Shown here: piece after piece, positions 9,323 to 20,608 of the stretch | Layout of the letters: each line of letters opens with the position of its first letter | How positions within the stretch are numbered: position 1 is the stretch's first letter | From: Ettlia oleoabundans | Taxonomy: Eukaryota; Chlorophyta; Chlorophyceae; Chlamydomonadales | NCBI GenBank assembly: GCA_019693395.1 | Contig: JAAMXP010006103.1 | Coordinates: forward strand, 1 to 26,174 | Direction: 5' to 3' | DNA: 26,174 nt | Program-made: the position numbers and the translations under genes | Notes under the pieces: model-generated | Told to the model about the DNA's origin: nothing | Databases searched by the model: none | The model's input: the letters and a program-made list of their open reading frames with translations, nothing else

Positions 9323-10598
9323 TCAGGCTTTCTGCGCCGTGAAGTTGGCGTTGCCCGCCTGAATGATTCCAATGATCACACCTGCGTGACAGCCGCCAGG
9401 CGCAGCATGGATGCATAGATGCACAAGTTGCCAGCGAGCCGTACAGCCAATACTCTGTGCCAATATCAGCAGCCAGCCAATAACACAACCATGATGGCCT
9501 GCCTCCTGGCTGTTGCCCTGCCTGCCATGCTTTCTTACCAAAGAGGCCCAGTGCTGAGGCAAAGATCTCCACCACCAGAATCTTCACAAATAGGGTGGAG
9601 TTGGCAGCGTCTGACAGTGCTGCGCTGCTGCCCACCACGCCCACCGCAAGGCCGCAGGCCAGGTTAGCCCAGCCCGTCACCGACCCAGCACCCAGGATGG
9701 CATAGCCAGCGTTGGCGGCGGCCAAGCCGTAGGAGCCATCGGCATTGGGCGCTACTGCCTCAACCTGTGGGGGCATCCAGGCAAGCATGTTATGATCATA
9801 CCACAAGCAGATTGCATTCATACTGAGATGGTGGTTTGGGCTGGCAAAAGACGGGGCCTTTAAGCATTATCATTTTGGCAAAATAGCCTGCCATAGCAAG
9901 GATCAGCCGCGAGCTGAGACCCTGGCAGCCAGAGAGCGCTCAAATGAAATTGACCAACCTTGGTCTGCAAGATGATGGCCACAATTACTCCATAGATTGC
10001 GACTGCCTCACAGAAAATGATGCTGCAGTCAGGAATAGCAAGGAGTGCAGGAGAACATAAGCACACAGCTCACATCCAGCCTAATGCAACCCACTACTGG
10101 CCTGTTCAAGCGAGCACATTTCAATCGGTTTATTATAAATCACACCAAGACACGGAGCAGCACACCTAATGAGGTTCTTTGAAGTAATGCGTGGCTCCCG
10201 AATGGCTGCACCCACTAGGCTGGCACCTGTAATGAAAATGCCCCTGCGCGCCGCCATCAGCACAGCACACATTCAAGATGGGACATTTATGCATGTTAAT
10301 GATAAGATGCTTAATACAGATGCAGCAATGTATGCACATCACAAGATAAATTGAGCTGAACCTGCCAAACCACAGCAACGCCACGGGTGAAGCACAGTCG
10401 ACGGTGCGCCACTCACCAGGCGGCGCCCACAACGCTCAGGCCCACGCACAAACTGATGCCCAGCGCCGACCAAAAGTAGGGGCTGATGTTCTTGAAGAGG
10501 AAGAAGAGGTATTGAAGGTCCACGTTCAGCACGTAGAGCAGCAGCAGGAACGTGGGCGGGCCAAGGATGGCCGCCACCCCCAGCATCAATGCCCTCAT
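9323..10598 (-). CDS. VMA16: V-type proton ATPase 21-23 kDa proteolipid subunit c''
   Basis: Five exons: 10417-10598, 10166-10243, 9959-10022, 9539-9764, 9323-9381. Phases 2, 2, 0 and 1 all agree, giving 202 residues, normal for subunit c''. The protein is almost entirely hydrophobic, with an extra N-terminal helix ([21 protein letters not shown]) and two proteolipid repeats. Diagnostic stretches are [60 protein letters not shown] and [14 protein letters not shown]. Candidate proton-carrying glutamates are Glu92 (IFCEAVA) and Glu174 (VVEIF). Glu92 matches the helix glutamate essential in yeast Vma16. The subunit sits in the rotating c-ring of the V0 sector on vacuole and Golgi membranes and moves protons. 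The alternative, subunit c (Vma3), lacks the N-terminal extension and is shorter. It is convergent with the dynein gene and divergent from RIC1. Confidence 0.95.
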
Positions 10599-10905
10599 TG
10601 CGAGGCCCCTGACGAGCGCCTGCGCCGCTTAACAGTAAATTCACTTCTCGGTGACCCCGATTTGACGCGATCGAAGCCTTGCACCCGCCTTAGATACGTC
10701 TATGGTGGAACCTAACGGAACCTGATGTCTTGTAGGCCTGATCAGGGTCTCTCTTGGCACACATGCTGCATGCTGGCGCCACCTAGGACTTTTATTCTTC
10801 TCATAGGGTGGCTGCACTGATCTCGTGGCGCATGGTTGCTTTGTAACGTTAGGATGGTTCCCATGTGTAGCTGTTGAGAGCAGCTGGCAGCGAACGTCTG
10901 CCAAA
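10599..10905. promoter_or_regulatory. Divergent promoter region between V-ATPase c'' and RIC1
   Basis: The two start codons are 307 bases apart on opposite strands, so this segment carries both 5' UTRs and presumably both core promoters. No TATA box or known element stands out. The RIC1 start has an A-rich context (CCAAAATG). Confidence 0.5.
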
Positions 10906-13900
10906 ATGTATTTTTCCTACGGCTTTCCCCGCGCCCTTAACAGTGGAGTTGCAGGGGAGGAAGAGGCGATTTACTGCTGCCATAACAGCCCTGAATTCCT
11001 CGTGCTGGTCTTCTCCTCGACCGTGCAAGTTTGGAGCGGCTCCCAGCACCGTTTGAAGCTAGGGGAGGCGCATCGAAGCACGGATCAGTTGCAGGAGGAA
11101 GGACCAAACGTGCAGGCGCACTGGTGTCCCCAGAAGCGAGTGCTGGCAGTGGCGGTAAGTTGGCGGCAGCGGCAGCAGAGCAGTCGACTATCCCTCAGAA
11201 GCCTCTCCTCGCAGGAAGTCTAAGAGCCCCATGTAGTCCTTGTACAAAGGCAACCTAGCTGCTAAACTGCGGACCACCTACTGCGCCACACTGGACAGCA
11301 CCCACGGGTTTTCCTGCCCTCGCGCCCCCGTGCAGACATTGCACAACCACCTGCAGCTATATGCGCTGAACGTATCCAGTGAGGCTCTGTGGCGATTGCC
11401 AGATGGCCAGGAGGTGCGGCGAGTCAACATCTACCTCTCCCACTCCATACACCTGGACTATGGAGCGGTCAGGATTGCAGACCTTGGCGGGGATGCCAAG
11501 TCAATGCTGGTGGCGCTCTCAAACGGCACAATGCAGGTCTTTAGCTGGCAGGGCAAGGTGCGCGCACCTTGCGAGTCACGCTGCATAGGCGACGAAGCTG
11601 CCGTCAGAGACAGCAGAATGCATACGCCACTGAAAAGGCAGTTGGGTGGCCGCTGCTTGCGGCTGGTCGCTACCCTGGCTGCAAGCCATGTCTGGTGCTG
11701 CTGCTGCTTCTGCCGCATGGCTAGCCAGGCACAGCATTGTAGCGATAGTGATGCAATGTGGTGTGCCGTTCAGCTGCAGCCCCCTGTCCGGCTGCTGCAA
11801 CATGAACGATAGGAGTTGCAGCTTGGGCACGCTGCTCTGGCTTTGCGCCCCTGACTCCTCTGCCTTCTTGCCACCTGCAGCTGCGCGGGCAGTCCAACCC
11901 CTTCATCGCAGCCTACGAGGGCAGCCGCAGCCGGCGACAGCAGGCCCGCAGCGCCTCTGTCAACCTCAATGTAAGCGCCAACATGGTGATGCACGCCTCG
12001 CCCTTTAGCAGCTCTGGTTCTCAGCTTTCCGTCAGCGCCAGCAACGGCTCGCTGATACCACAGGCAGCTGCAGGCCCTGCACCCCCCAGCCGAACCTCCT
12101 CTGAAGCGGAGATCAACGGCGTCGGGATCAGCAGCATGGCAGCTCGCATATTGGAGGCAGCGGACTCTCTGCCGCTGCCCACGCCCGATCAGCCGGCTGA
12201 GGTGGCGGTGAAACGCATCCACTATTCCCCGCCTGCCCGCATGCTGGCGGTGGTGTTGCGGGACGGGCGCTGCGCATTATGCCGCACAGCAGACAGTGGA
12301 ATACACCCCGCGGAGCAGCTGCAATTATTCCGCTGGGTCTACAAGCCAGCGGGGCTTGAGGCTCCAGCTGCAGTGGCGGTTGCAATCAACCCCACGGCGC
12401 AGCTGCTAGCGCTGGGGCTGTCTCACGGCCGTGTGGCCATCTACACGCTGCAGTCCCTGCTCAGCGTGCGTCACGCGCGAACTAGCAGCAGCAGCAGCAC
12501 AGCACGGCAGCAGGGTGGCGACCCCGCATCTGCATCGGGCGGCAGCGGCGCAGGCCAGCCTGAGCCTGCGCGCCTGCTGTCACTGGCTGACTGGGGCTAC
12601 CGGTCGTCAGTGGTAGGAGCCGCCTGGATGCTACGCTGGTCGCCTGATGGCCGGGTGCTGGCAGTGGGGTATGCGGAGCGCGGTGTGGCGGTATGGACAC
12701 CCTCCGGCTGCCGACTCATGTGCTCCTTGCGTCAGGCGATAGCCACCAGCAGTGTGAGCGGTGTCGGGTCACAGCCATCTACCACAAATCTCCCTCCGAT
12801 GCCTTTGCCGGCACCCGGGGATGGTGCAAGCTCTGGTGCTGCAATGCTGGGGCAGGAACCGCGGGATATTACAAGCAGCACCAGCGCGTGCCCTGCGGGC
12901 AGCGTCGGCAAGTCTTCTGCTGCTGGCAGCGGGCTGGTGTCCCAGAGCAGCCTGCTCAACCCCAGCCAGGCGCCGGAACCAGGCGTGCTAGAGGTGCGGG
13001 GCTGATTGTGCCCTTGCCCTGCCGTGCCTTTGCCCTGCCCCTGCACTTGCAGCACATGCACTTTTACTGCACGTGAGCAAGCAGGCATAAGCGCCCGCGC
13101 ACCATGACAGCATTCCTCAGTATTCCCTTGCTTGCCCTCCCATTTCCTGGCCACTTGTGCAGGGGGGCGTGTGTGCGCTAACCTGGAGTGCTCACGGCTA
13201 CCAGCTTCTGGTGTGTGAGGCGGGGCAGGCGGGGCGCTTGCACCAGCTTGAGTTTGCGCGGCATGTGCAGGGAAGCCACCGCGTTGTGCAGCCAGCTGCA
13301 GCGAGTGGCATCACAGGGGGTGGCATGGAGGAGGTGCAGGCGCTACAGGTGGGTTGGCGTGTTGCTAGTGGGTGGGATGCAAGTGGGTGAGGCGAAGGTA
13401 GTGGTGGGGTGCAGGTAGCATAGCATGTGATGGCATATTGAGGCCAGGGATCGGCAGTGTTTGGCACAATGCATTGCTGCTGGGTCACGTTCGCAAAAGT
13501 AGAGCAAACCTTAATAGAGCCGGGTTTCCGTTATCGGTGCGGCCGTTTTGCTTGAGAGTTGCACAGAATATGCTCTTTTTCACCTTCGCTGTGAATGCCT
13601 GCCTTCGACCTGCCAGCCCGTTGTCCGAAATGCCCTGCTCCGCCAGCGTGCCCGCCTGATTGCCCACCCGAGCACTCCTGTTGCTATCTACTGCCGTTGT
13701 TAATTGCATGCTTCCTGCACCCCTCCATACCCATGTCAGGCCGCCGACCGCGTGCTGCTCATAACAGAGACACGGCAGGCAGTCAGCCCAGCACTGCGGG
13801 TGCCACCAGCTGCCGGGGAGCAGCCGGACGGCGAGGCTGCAGTGGTGCGGCCAGACCTGGCAGTACAACACGTGAAGCTGCCACAGCAGTACATAGAGGC

Positions 13901-15643
13901 CGCGTACCCGCTGGTAAGCATGAAGATACTGCCGTACTGCTGGTATTGCTGGTTCATGGCACTGGCTTCAGGGATGGGCACCCCTTGCCATCCACCTGCT
14001 ACAATATCGGCAGCAAGTCTGCCTGTGACAAGCCAGCCTGCCGCTGCTGGAGGGTTGGGCTGAAGCGGTGTGGTGCCTCCGGCACAGCTGTGTTGCGGCT
14101 GGCTTCACGCTCTCCCTGCCCTGCCTGCAAACCGGTCCCCTGCTCCAGCTTCATGCCGCCATCAGCCAGGACTGCGCTGACGTGGCGGTGGCGGGCACAC
14201 GCGGCCTGGCGCTCTACTCCCGCCGTGCCCGTCGCTGGCGCCTGTTTGGGGACGCCACACAGGAACGCAGCCTGCGGGTGAGGCAACCCGCGGCCCTGGT
14301 TTGGCGCTGCTGCAGCCTTTGTGTGGGGACAGCTAGTATGCAACATTTGCCATCGTTGCTGCAGCAGAAGATGCTGATATGTTGGCTTTCCAATACCTGC
14401 ATATGCATCAGGTGTTGCTGTGATGTATACTTGTGGTCACCTTGCCTTGCCCTATCAAGTCTGCCAAATCTGCACTCATTCTTAAGTCTTCTCTCCAACC
14501 CCTCACCCCACTCCACCCTTTCCCGGGCAGGTGCAAGGGCTGCTGTGGCTGCCAGCCGGCATCATCGCCGCCTGTGCCTACGTGGATGGCAAGGATGGTG
14601 CAAGTTCCCCGCAGCTGCTGCTCTACCCTCACTACCACCTGGACAACTCCTCCCTTCTGGCACGACTGCCCCTCAAGCAGGTGGGCCGACCTCTGTGACA
14701 CCTTCAGCTGCAAAGGTAATGGCATTGAAGGCGCTTCCTTGCTTGCAAGATAGCTAGCTGTCTAGCCCTGGACAAAGGTTTACCTGAAGGACTTACCAAA
14801 GTGTCTGCTGCCTGCTCTCACCCCATCAGTGCAAACTCGTCTACTTCCTTTACCCTGCGACTGCCCTGCTTCCCCTGCAGGTGCCTGTAGCCATGGACAG
14901 CGCAGGATGGCACATGGTGCTCGCCTTTGCACCGCTGGAGGTTCGCCTGTACAGGTGCACCCACTGCCACGTCTTGCCGTTATACCTGCAGGCCTGCCTC
15001 CCGGCACTTTTTGGCACAGTCCTTCTTTGGTGTCCCGCTTGCTTGCTTGCGTGGCTTCCGCACTACCAGCTAGTGTTGCACCAGACGCAGGTCTCTTACC
15101 CGCACACCCCCTCCCGTGGTTGCGCTAGGTATCATGTGTTCTGCCGCCCTATGCTGACGCCATGGTGTGCTGCGGCGCTGTGATTTACGGCCAAATTTGT
15201 GCACACCATGCATGCCCCACGGTTTGCTGCCTCGTTGGTTGCAGGGTTACGGTTGAGGGTGCACTGGGGCCGTCATCTCGCCCTCTGGCTCGTCTGACCA
15301 TGCTGCGTGAGCTGTCCATCATGGGGCTGGGCAACCCGCTGCAGGTGGTGGGGGGCTGGGCAGCTGGCACGCGTATGTGCGTGGGGGGGGCTGTGGGTGT
15401 TTGCGGAGGCTATTGCCTGCAAAGCAAGCACCTAAACTTAGCCAGTTGGCGTGAGTTGCATCGCTGCTCATCTCTATCCGCCGCTCATTTGCCTGCTTGC
15501 CTGGCTAAACCCGCTGCCAACTGCCGCTGCTGTTGCCTGCAGGAGATAGCTCTGGTTGACCCTTGCAGCACGCCACACACCGACCCGCCACCCAGCACCG
15601 GCCCTGCGCAGCCACAGCCCCAGGACAGAGCGCAGCAGCAGGG

Positions 15644-15679
<36 letters not shown>

Positions 15680-18600
15680 CAATGGCAGCAGTGATTCTGC
15701 CTGGCCGCAGCTCAGGGTGTCCACCCAGCCCCGACAACTGCCTGGCACCTCCCCCAGTGGGGTTGAGGGAAGTAGCAGCTTGGGTGTACCCCGACACTGT
15801 GTGATGCTGCGAGCAGGCGGCATTATGAGTAAGCTGGACCTGCAGGAGGGCTCAGAGGTGCTTCTGTCTGACGCAATCGAGCGCTTCTGGCTGCCCACCT
15901 CCGTGGCTGCAGCGGGTGGCGGCGTGCCAGCCACCAGCAGCGCACGCATCAGTCGGGTCAGCAGCAGTGGTCTGGTGGCCTCAGCGACGGGCATGGCGCC
16001 GGCTGCGGGGTTTGGGGCCGGCAGCGACGGAGGCAATGGCAGCGGTAGCCTCTCCCGCACTGCGAGCAGCAGCACCACGGGGCTGGGCCGTGCCACCTCT
16101 GAGAGTGAGTTGCCGCAGGTCTCATACCACGCCCGGTTAGAGCACCACGCAGCACAGCATCCGCAGCATGCACAGGAGGAGGTAGCCTACCTGGAGCCCC
16201 GCCACCTGCCGCGTGTGGAGATGCCCTGGTGGACCTACGGTGCACGGGGCATGCAGGTGCGCTCCAACTGGCCCCCCCTGCCTGCATCACGTCATGAGCC
16301 GTGCAATCCCATCTGCATGCCTCCCGAGCGCGGCGGGGAGCGCAAGCTTCTAGGCGTTCTGGCGGCACGCTGGCGGCTGTTGACTGATGTAAACACGTGC
16401 CCACAGTATTCATCATGTCTTGACGGTTTGTGCCGCTTTGCCTTGCTTGCCGCCTGGCCCCTCCTGCTGCCGCAGCTCTGGTTCCCCTCCTCTCTTTCAG
16501 AGCCGCTCACCCCCTTGATGCGGTCCCCATCACTATCAACAATGTCAATTGCCAGCCCAACCGCCACCGGATTGACTGCCGCCGCTGCTGCCGCCACGAC
16601 AAATTCCACCGACCCAGAGCTTGAGTTTGATCGGGAGGTGTACCCCATTGGGGTGTCGCTAGCTGAGGTTTCCATCGTAGGTGCGCCTTGCCTCCCTCTC
16701 GCTTTGTTCTGCCATCCATCCTTTTCCTTTCCCTGGTGCTCTCTATATTGTAGGGTTGCAACGCTTCGTGATCACTGCGTTGTTTTGAGAGGCATGGCTG
16801 CATTGGGGCTGCAACCTGCTGTGCATTGGGGGCTGGGACCAGCCCTATTTGGGTGCACATGTGCGTGGCGGGGCCCCTCCCTTGCCAGTTCCTTATGCAC
16901 ATCAATCGTCAATCATGCACGTCAATTGCTCACCATGCCGCACTGTCAGGCTTAGACATGTTGCCCAACCACCCTCCCCCTGCCCTGCAGGCGTAGTCCA
17001 GCGCACCACCCGCAGCGCCGCATTCCCGCCCAGCGCGCCTCAGTCCCTGTGCTTTCACCCGCTGCCAGAGAGCCAGCCGGTGCTGCCCTGCCTGCTGCGC
17101 CGCCTGCTGCAGAAGGGACGCAGTGACGATGCCTTGGAGTTGGCCAGGTGGGAGAGGGGGCCCATGGCATCCATTATTTGGCTGGCTGGCTGGCTGCTAG
17201 CTGGTAGCTACCTAGCTGCGGCTAACGTGGGAGGCTGTCATGCTGGTTGTTTGGCATAGCCAGCTGGGGTTTGCTGCAACGTGCTGCATCCAGGGTATGC
17301 ACAGGCAGGGTGTTACGCTTCATGCTGTGAGCTGGCAGAGGCAGGAAGCCTGGGAGCTGACACCCGCCCTGGGCAGTGCCTGACTGTCAAGAACCACTTT
17401 TCCTTTGTTTTTGACCGTATGCCGCAATGTAGGTGGCACTCCAGTGGCCCTCACTTCGACCGCTCTCTGGAGTGGCTGCTGTTCACCGCTCTCGAGATTG
17501 ACGCAGAGCAGCGGCACGCAGCCGCACCCGCCAGCGGCAGCAGCAGCAGTTCTTCCCATGGTGGTGGCCGCCCCGCACGCCAGCGCTTCAACTCACCCTA
17601 TGGAATCACTGTGGGGGGGCTGCAGGCAGCCGAGCAGGCAGCCAACCAGGCTGCTGCCGCTGGCAGTAGTTCACAGGCAGCAACGCACAGGCGCTCAAAC
17701 GACGGGCCCGTGTCGCCACACAGTGTGGGGTTGTTGTCCGCGGCGGCGCTGGCGCAGCGACGGGCGGGGCCGCTGCTGGTGGCTGCCGCACGCCTCATCT
17801 CGCAGTTTCCGCAGGTGGCTGGGCAGCTGATGGGTGCTAGTTAGCCTGCTTGCTTGACCTGCAACCTGTCAATCGCTTTATACTTGCAGTCGTATGTTGC
17901 AGTGCTTCCAGTCCAGCGTGGGAAAAATGACATTCGGCATGGCCATGACACATCCTCCTGCCGCGCCAATGCTGCAATGCTCAGTAGCCCTCCTTGCTCC
18001 ACTTGCTTGGCCGTGCCTCTCCATCCGACGCTTGCCAGCAGCAAGCCCGCAATCTGATTCCCCACCTCCCTCAGTTCCTTACCTGCCCTAAGTTTGTCCC
18101 ATTGCATTGCCTCCTCTGCGCCGCTTGGTGCAGTTCCCCGAGATAGTGGTGAGCGTGGCGCGCAAGACCGATGCAGCGCTGTGGCCCGCCCTGTTTGCGG
18201 CGGTGGGCTCACCCGCGCGCCTCTGCCAGGGGCTGCTGCAGACGGAGAAGCTGCAGGCAAGCCTGGTGCTGACGGCAGCCCCGGGACACGGCCACCTGCT
18301 GCTTCAAATCCATGCCTAGCACCATCTGTCGCTGTCACACCTGCTGCGTGGCTGCTGCTTAGCAGCAACAGTTGGCGCTCATATTTGCAGTGCACCCTGA
18401 CTCCGCCAGTGTTGTGCAGCAACCCGTAAGCTACCTATACCTACCTTCTCCTGCCTTTCTCCCCTACTGTGCCGTACGATGGTGCAGAACGGCAGCACTG
18501 CATCAAACCGCGGCTTGCTGCTCCTACTGTCTTTCTGACTTGCTGTACTGTGCTGTGGGGTGCAGAGTGCGGCATGCTGCCTGGTGATTGTGGAGCAGAT

Positions 18601-20019
18601 TGAGGGCAGCACCAGCGCGCAGGCTCAGGCGCTGCAGCTGATGCAGGCGGCACTTGAAGCGGGGCAGTACAGCCTGGCTGCGGACCTGCTGCGGTTCCTT
18701 GTACCGCCTGGAGAGTCTGGTTGGGCTCTTGACTCCGCTGCAGAAGTGCCGGACGGCAGGGGGGAGCCTTTGGGGGCAGCTGACGGTGTCCACGCCCCAC
18801 ACCAGCAGCAGCGGCAGCCAGAAGAGTTAGCAGCGGCTACAATGGGCCAATCGGTGGATGGGAATACGGCATCTTCATCTCCGCAGCAGGAGCAGCAGCA
18901 GGAGGAGCAGCAGCAGAGCAGCAGCTCCTGGTTTTGGGGGCTGTTTGTTGGAGGAGGCGTGGGAAGCATGTCTGCGGCCGACACCCAGCGACCTGCCAGT
19001 GCTGCTGCAGCAACCAATGAGGAGGCACGGCAAATGGCAGCAGGCCCAGCAGCGGAATCAGGCGCAATGCAGGAAGAAGAAGAGGGCAGCGGGGCAACTG
19101 CAGCGGAGGCTTGGCGACTGACTGCGCACCATGCCTGGCACCTGCTGGACGCTGGTGCACTCAGGTGTGTGCGACCTCAGCTGGCATGGTGGGCTGAACT
19201 GCTGGCCTGATGCATCATGTGGCTGGCCTGGTGATGATGCTATCTATCACTGCATCACATATGCTCCTCTACAACGGCACCGCCCCTTGCTCGGCAGTCG
19301 ATCGTCACCCTCTTTACCCACAACCAAGCACCCAACCACTCAACCCCCGCCCTTGTGGAGCAGGGAGGCTGCGCAGCTGTCTCGCTCGTTGGCTGAGCTG
19401 CGCGGCGGGCTGCCCGTGCTGCTGGCGGCAACCGCGGAGGAGGTGCCTATGGCGCGCGCCCACCTCACACCCTCAGCCCCCGCCATTGCCTCAGCCCTGT
19501 TTGTGGCTGCCAACGAGTTTGCCTCGGCAGATCAGGAGCCGGAGGCAGCATTGGCGGCGGGGCAGCTGCTGACAGGTAGGTGGGGCGTGACCTGAGACCC
19601 TTTGGGTGGGGGCAGGCTGGTGGGAGGTTGAAGTTGAAGTATTGGCTGGCTTGGTTTCTTCAGGCGGAGGCTGGTGGCGGTTTGTTGGATGGGAGAGTAC
19701 CCAAGTGCATGACATGGCATGTGACCCTTGTCTATTCTTGATCGCCTACCCGGCTGCTGCTTTCCATCCTCCCATGCTCGCTCACCCAGGTGTTGTTAAT
19801 CACGCTGCCCCTTGTTCCGCAGCATGCCAGAAGGCAGGGTGTGTCAACGTGGCGGTGTCGCTAGCATTGCTGCTGGGTGACCACAGCGTGCTGGGGGGCT
19901 TCATGCAGCGCCACCCTGACGTCTGGACAGACCTGCACAACCTTGTGGCCAACGATGTGCACCTGTGTGGATACGCTCCCATGCTCAGCCCGCTGGGCCC
20001 ACCCATAGCAGCACCATAG
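10906..20019 (+). CDS. RIC1: RIC1, subunit of the RIC1-RGP1 guanine nucleotide exchange factor for Rab6/Ypt6
   Basis: Seventeen exons: 10906-11154, 11336-11557, 11881-12993, 13163-13348, 13740-13913, 14149-14277, 14531-14680, 14881-14954, 15245-15344, 15543-16256, 16476-16680, 16991-17147, 17433-17814, 18134-18256, 18566-19164, 19364-19575, 19823-20019. All phases agree, giving about 1661 residues. The N-terminus MYFSYGFP with VQVWSG, then TLHNHLQLYAL, matches the WD40 start of plant and animal RIC1. Later matches are LALYSRRARRWRLFGD, TMLRELSIM, DPELEFDREVYP, HFDRSLEWLLF and VVSVARKTDA (the conserved RIC1 C-terminal domain), then AACCLVIVEQIEG. With RGP1 it activates Rab6 at the late Golgi for retrograde traffic. 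Plant RIC1 is near 1100 residues; the extra length is Ser/Gly/Gln-rich insertions in exons 3, 10, 13 and 15. Intron 14 starts with GC. The last exons are less conserved. Confidence 0.92.
15636..15677 (+). repeat. CAG repeat encoding poly-glutamine in RIC1
   Basis: Tandem CAG codons in exon 10 encode a run of about eleven glutamines near residues 834-845, in a Pro/Gln-rich insertion that plant RIC1 lacks. It is a coding microsatellite likely to vary in length. Confidence 0.8.
17178..17196 (+). repeat. GGCT tetranucleotide repeat in RIC1 intron 12
   Basis: Short tandem GGCT units followed by imperfect GCTA-rich repeats lie in the intron between 17148 and 17432. No function is apparent. Confidence 0.5.
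18257..18565 (+). other. GC-AG intron (intron 14 of RIC1)
   Basis: The donor CTGCAG|GCAAGC is near-perfect GC-donor consensus and the acceptor is GGGTGCAG|AGTGCG. Using it joins TEKLQ to SAACCLVIV, which matches the spacing of plant RIC1 exactly. A GT three codons later (AGCCTG|GTGCTG) is also in phase and would add three residues. Confidence 0.7.
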
Positions 20020-20195
20020 CCGCCACTGCAGCGCTGGCACCACGCTCCTGGTGATGAGAATGTCAGGCTGAAAAATGGTCGTCGCCAGTCAAGCATGCAG
20101 CGGAATCTCTAGTCAGTGAGGCAGCAGGGTAGGACAAATTCACGCTGCCTATGTGTTCAATTTTGTGATGTTAAATCATATGGTATGGATAAGGC

Positions 20196-20200
20196 TGTAA
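20196..20200 (+). terminator. Candidate poly(A) signal TGTAA, RIC1
   Basis: First plus-strand TGTAA found downstream of the RIC1 stop codon. Assigned by motif and position only. Confidence 0.4.
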
Positions 20201-20411
20201 CACGTATAGGCCGCCTGATCAGACGTCACACCACAGAGGGACTTGCCTGCTTCAACAGAAGCTGCGGGTTCACACCAAGCAGTAACCCCATCGACACGCT
20301 GCCCGGTCTTGAGGCGGATGAGCTGCGCATTTGTTACGTCTGCTTGGTGCTTGGCCATAGCCGCTGCGGCGGAATGATGCCAGAGAGTACGACACTGTAT
20401 GACGTACTGCT

Positions 20412-20416
20412 TTACA
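20412..20416 (-). terminator. Candidate poly(A) signal TGTAA, secreted propeller gene
   Basis: First minus-strand TGTAA past the stop codon at 20609-20611. Assigned by motif and position only. Confidence 0.4.
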
Positions 20417-20608
20417 CTGCATGTTTGGAATGGATTATAAGTGTGACGTGGAGAGCACCTCCAGCAAAAACGCAAATACTTTCTTCAACAACAGAAAAAT
20501 TTCAACAGACATTCCTGCAGTAAAACGTGACACCTCCAGCCTCCAGCTGCACGGTTGGAACTGGTGCTATGAGTCACAGCTACTGGTGAAGTTGTGGGGT
20601 GATGGTGC

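Larger units (their letters stand above)
20020..20608. other. Convergent 3' junction of RIC1 and the secreted propeller gene
   Basis: This holds the two 3' UTRs. A plus-strand TGTAA at 20196-20200 lies about 177 bases past the RIC1 stop, and a minus-strand TGTAA at 20412-20416 lies about 193 bases past the propeller stop. No further gene or RNA is evident. Confidence 0.5.

Noticed and set aside
13595..14281. Plus-strand open frame of 228 codons overlapping RIC1 exons 5-6
   Set aside because: It is in a different frame from the conserved RIC1 exons and is rich in Cys, Arg and Ala, as expected of an out-of-frame GC-rich shadow.
15162..16955. Single open frame of 597 codons in RIC1
   Set aside because: It is a read-through of exons 9-11 and two stop-free introns; conserved RIC1 sequence joins correctly only when the introns are removed.
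20220..20290. GGGTTCACACC resembling a T-arm box B
   Set aside because: There is no matching A box or cloverleaf; it sits in the convergent 3' region.
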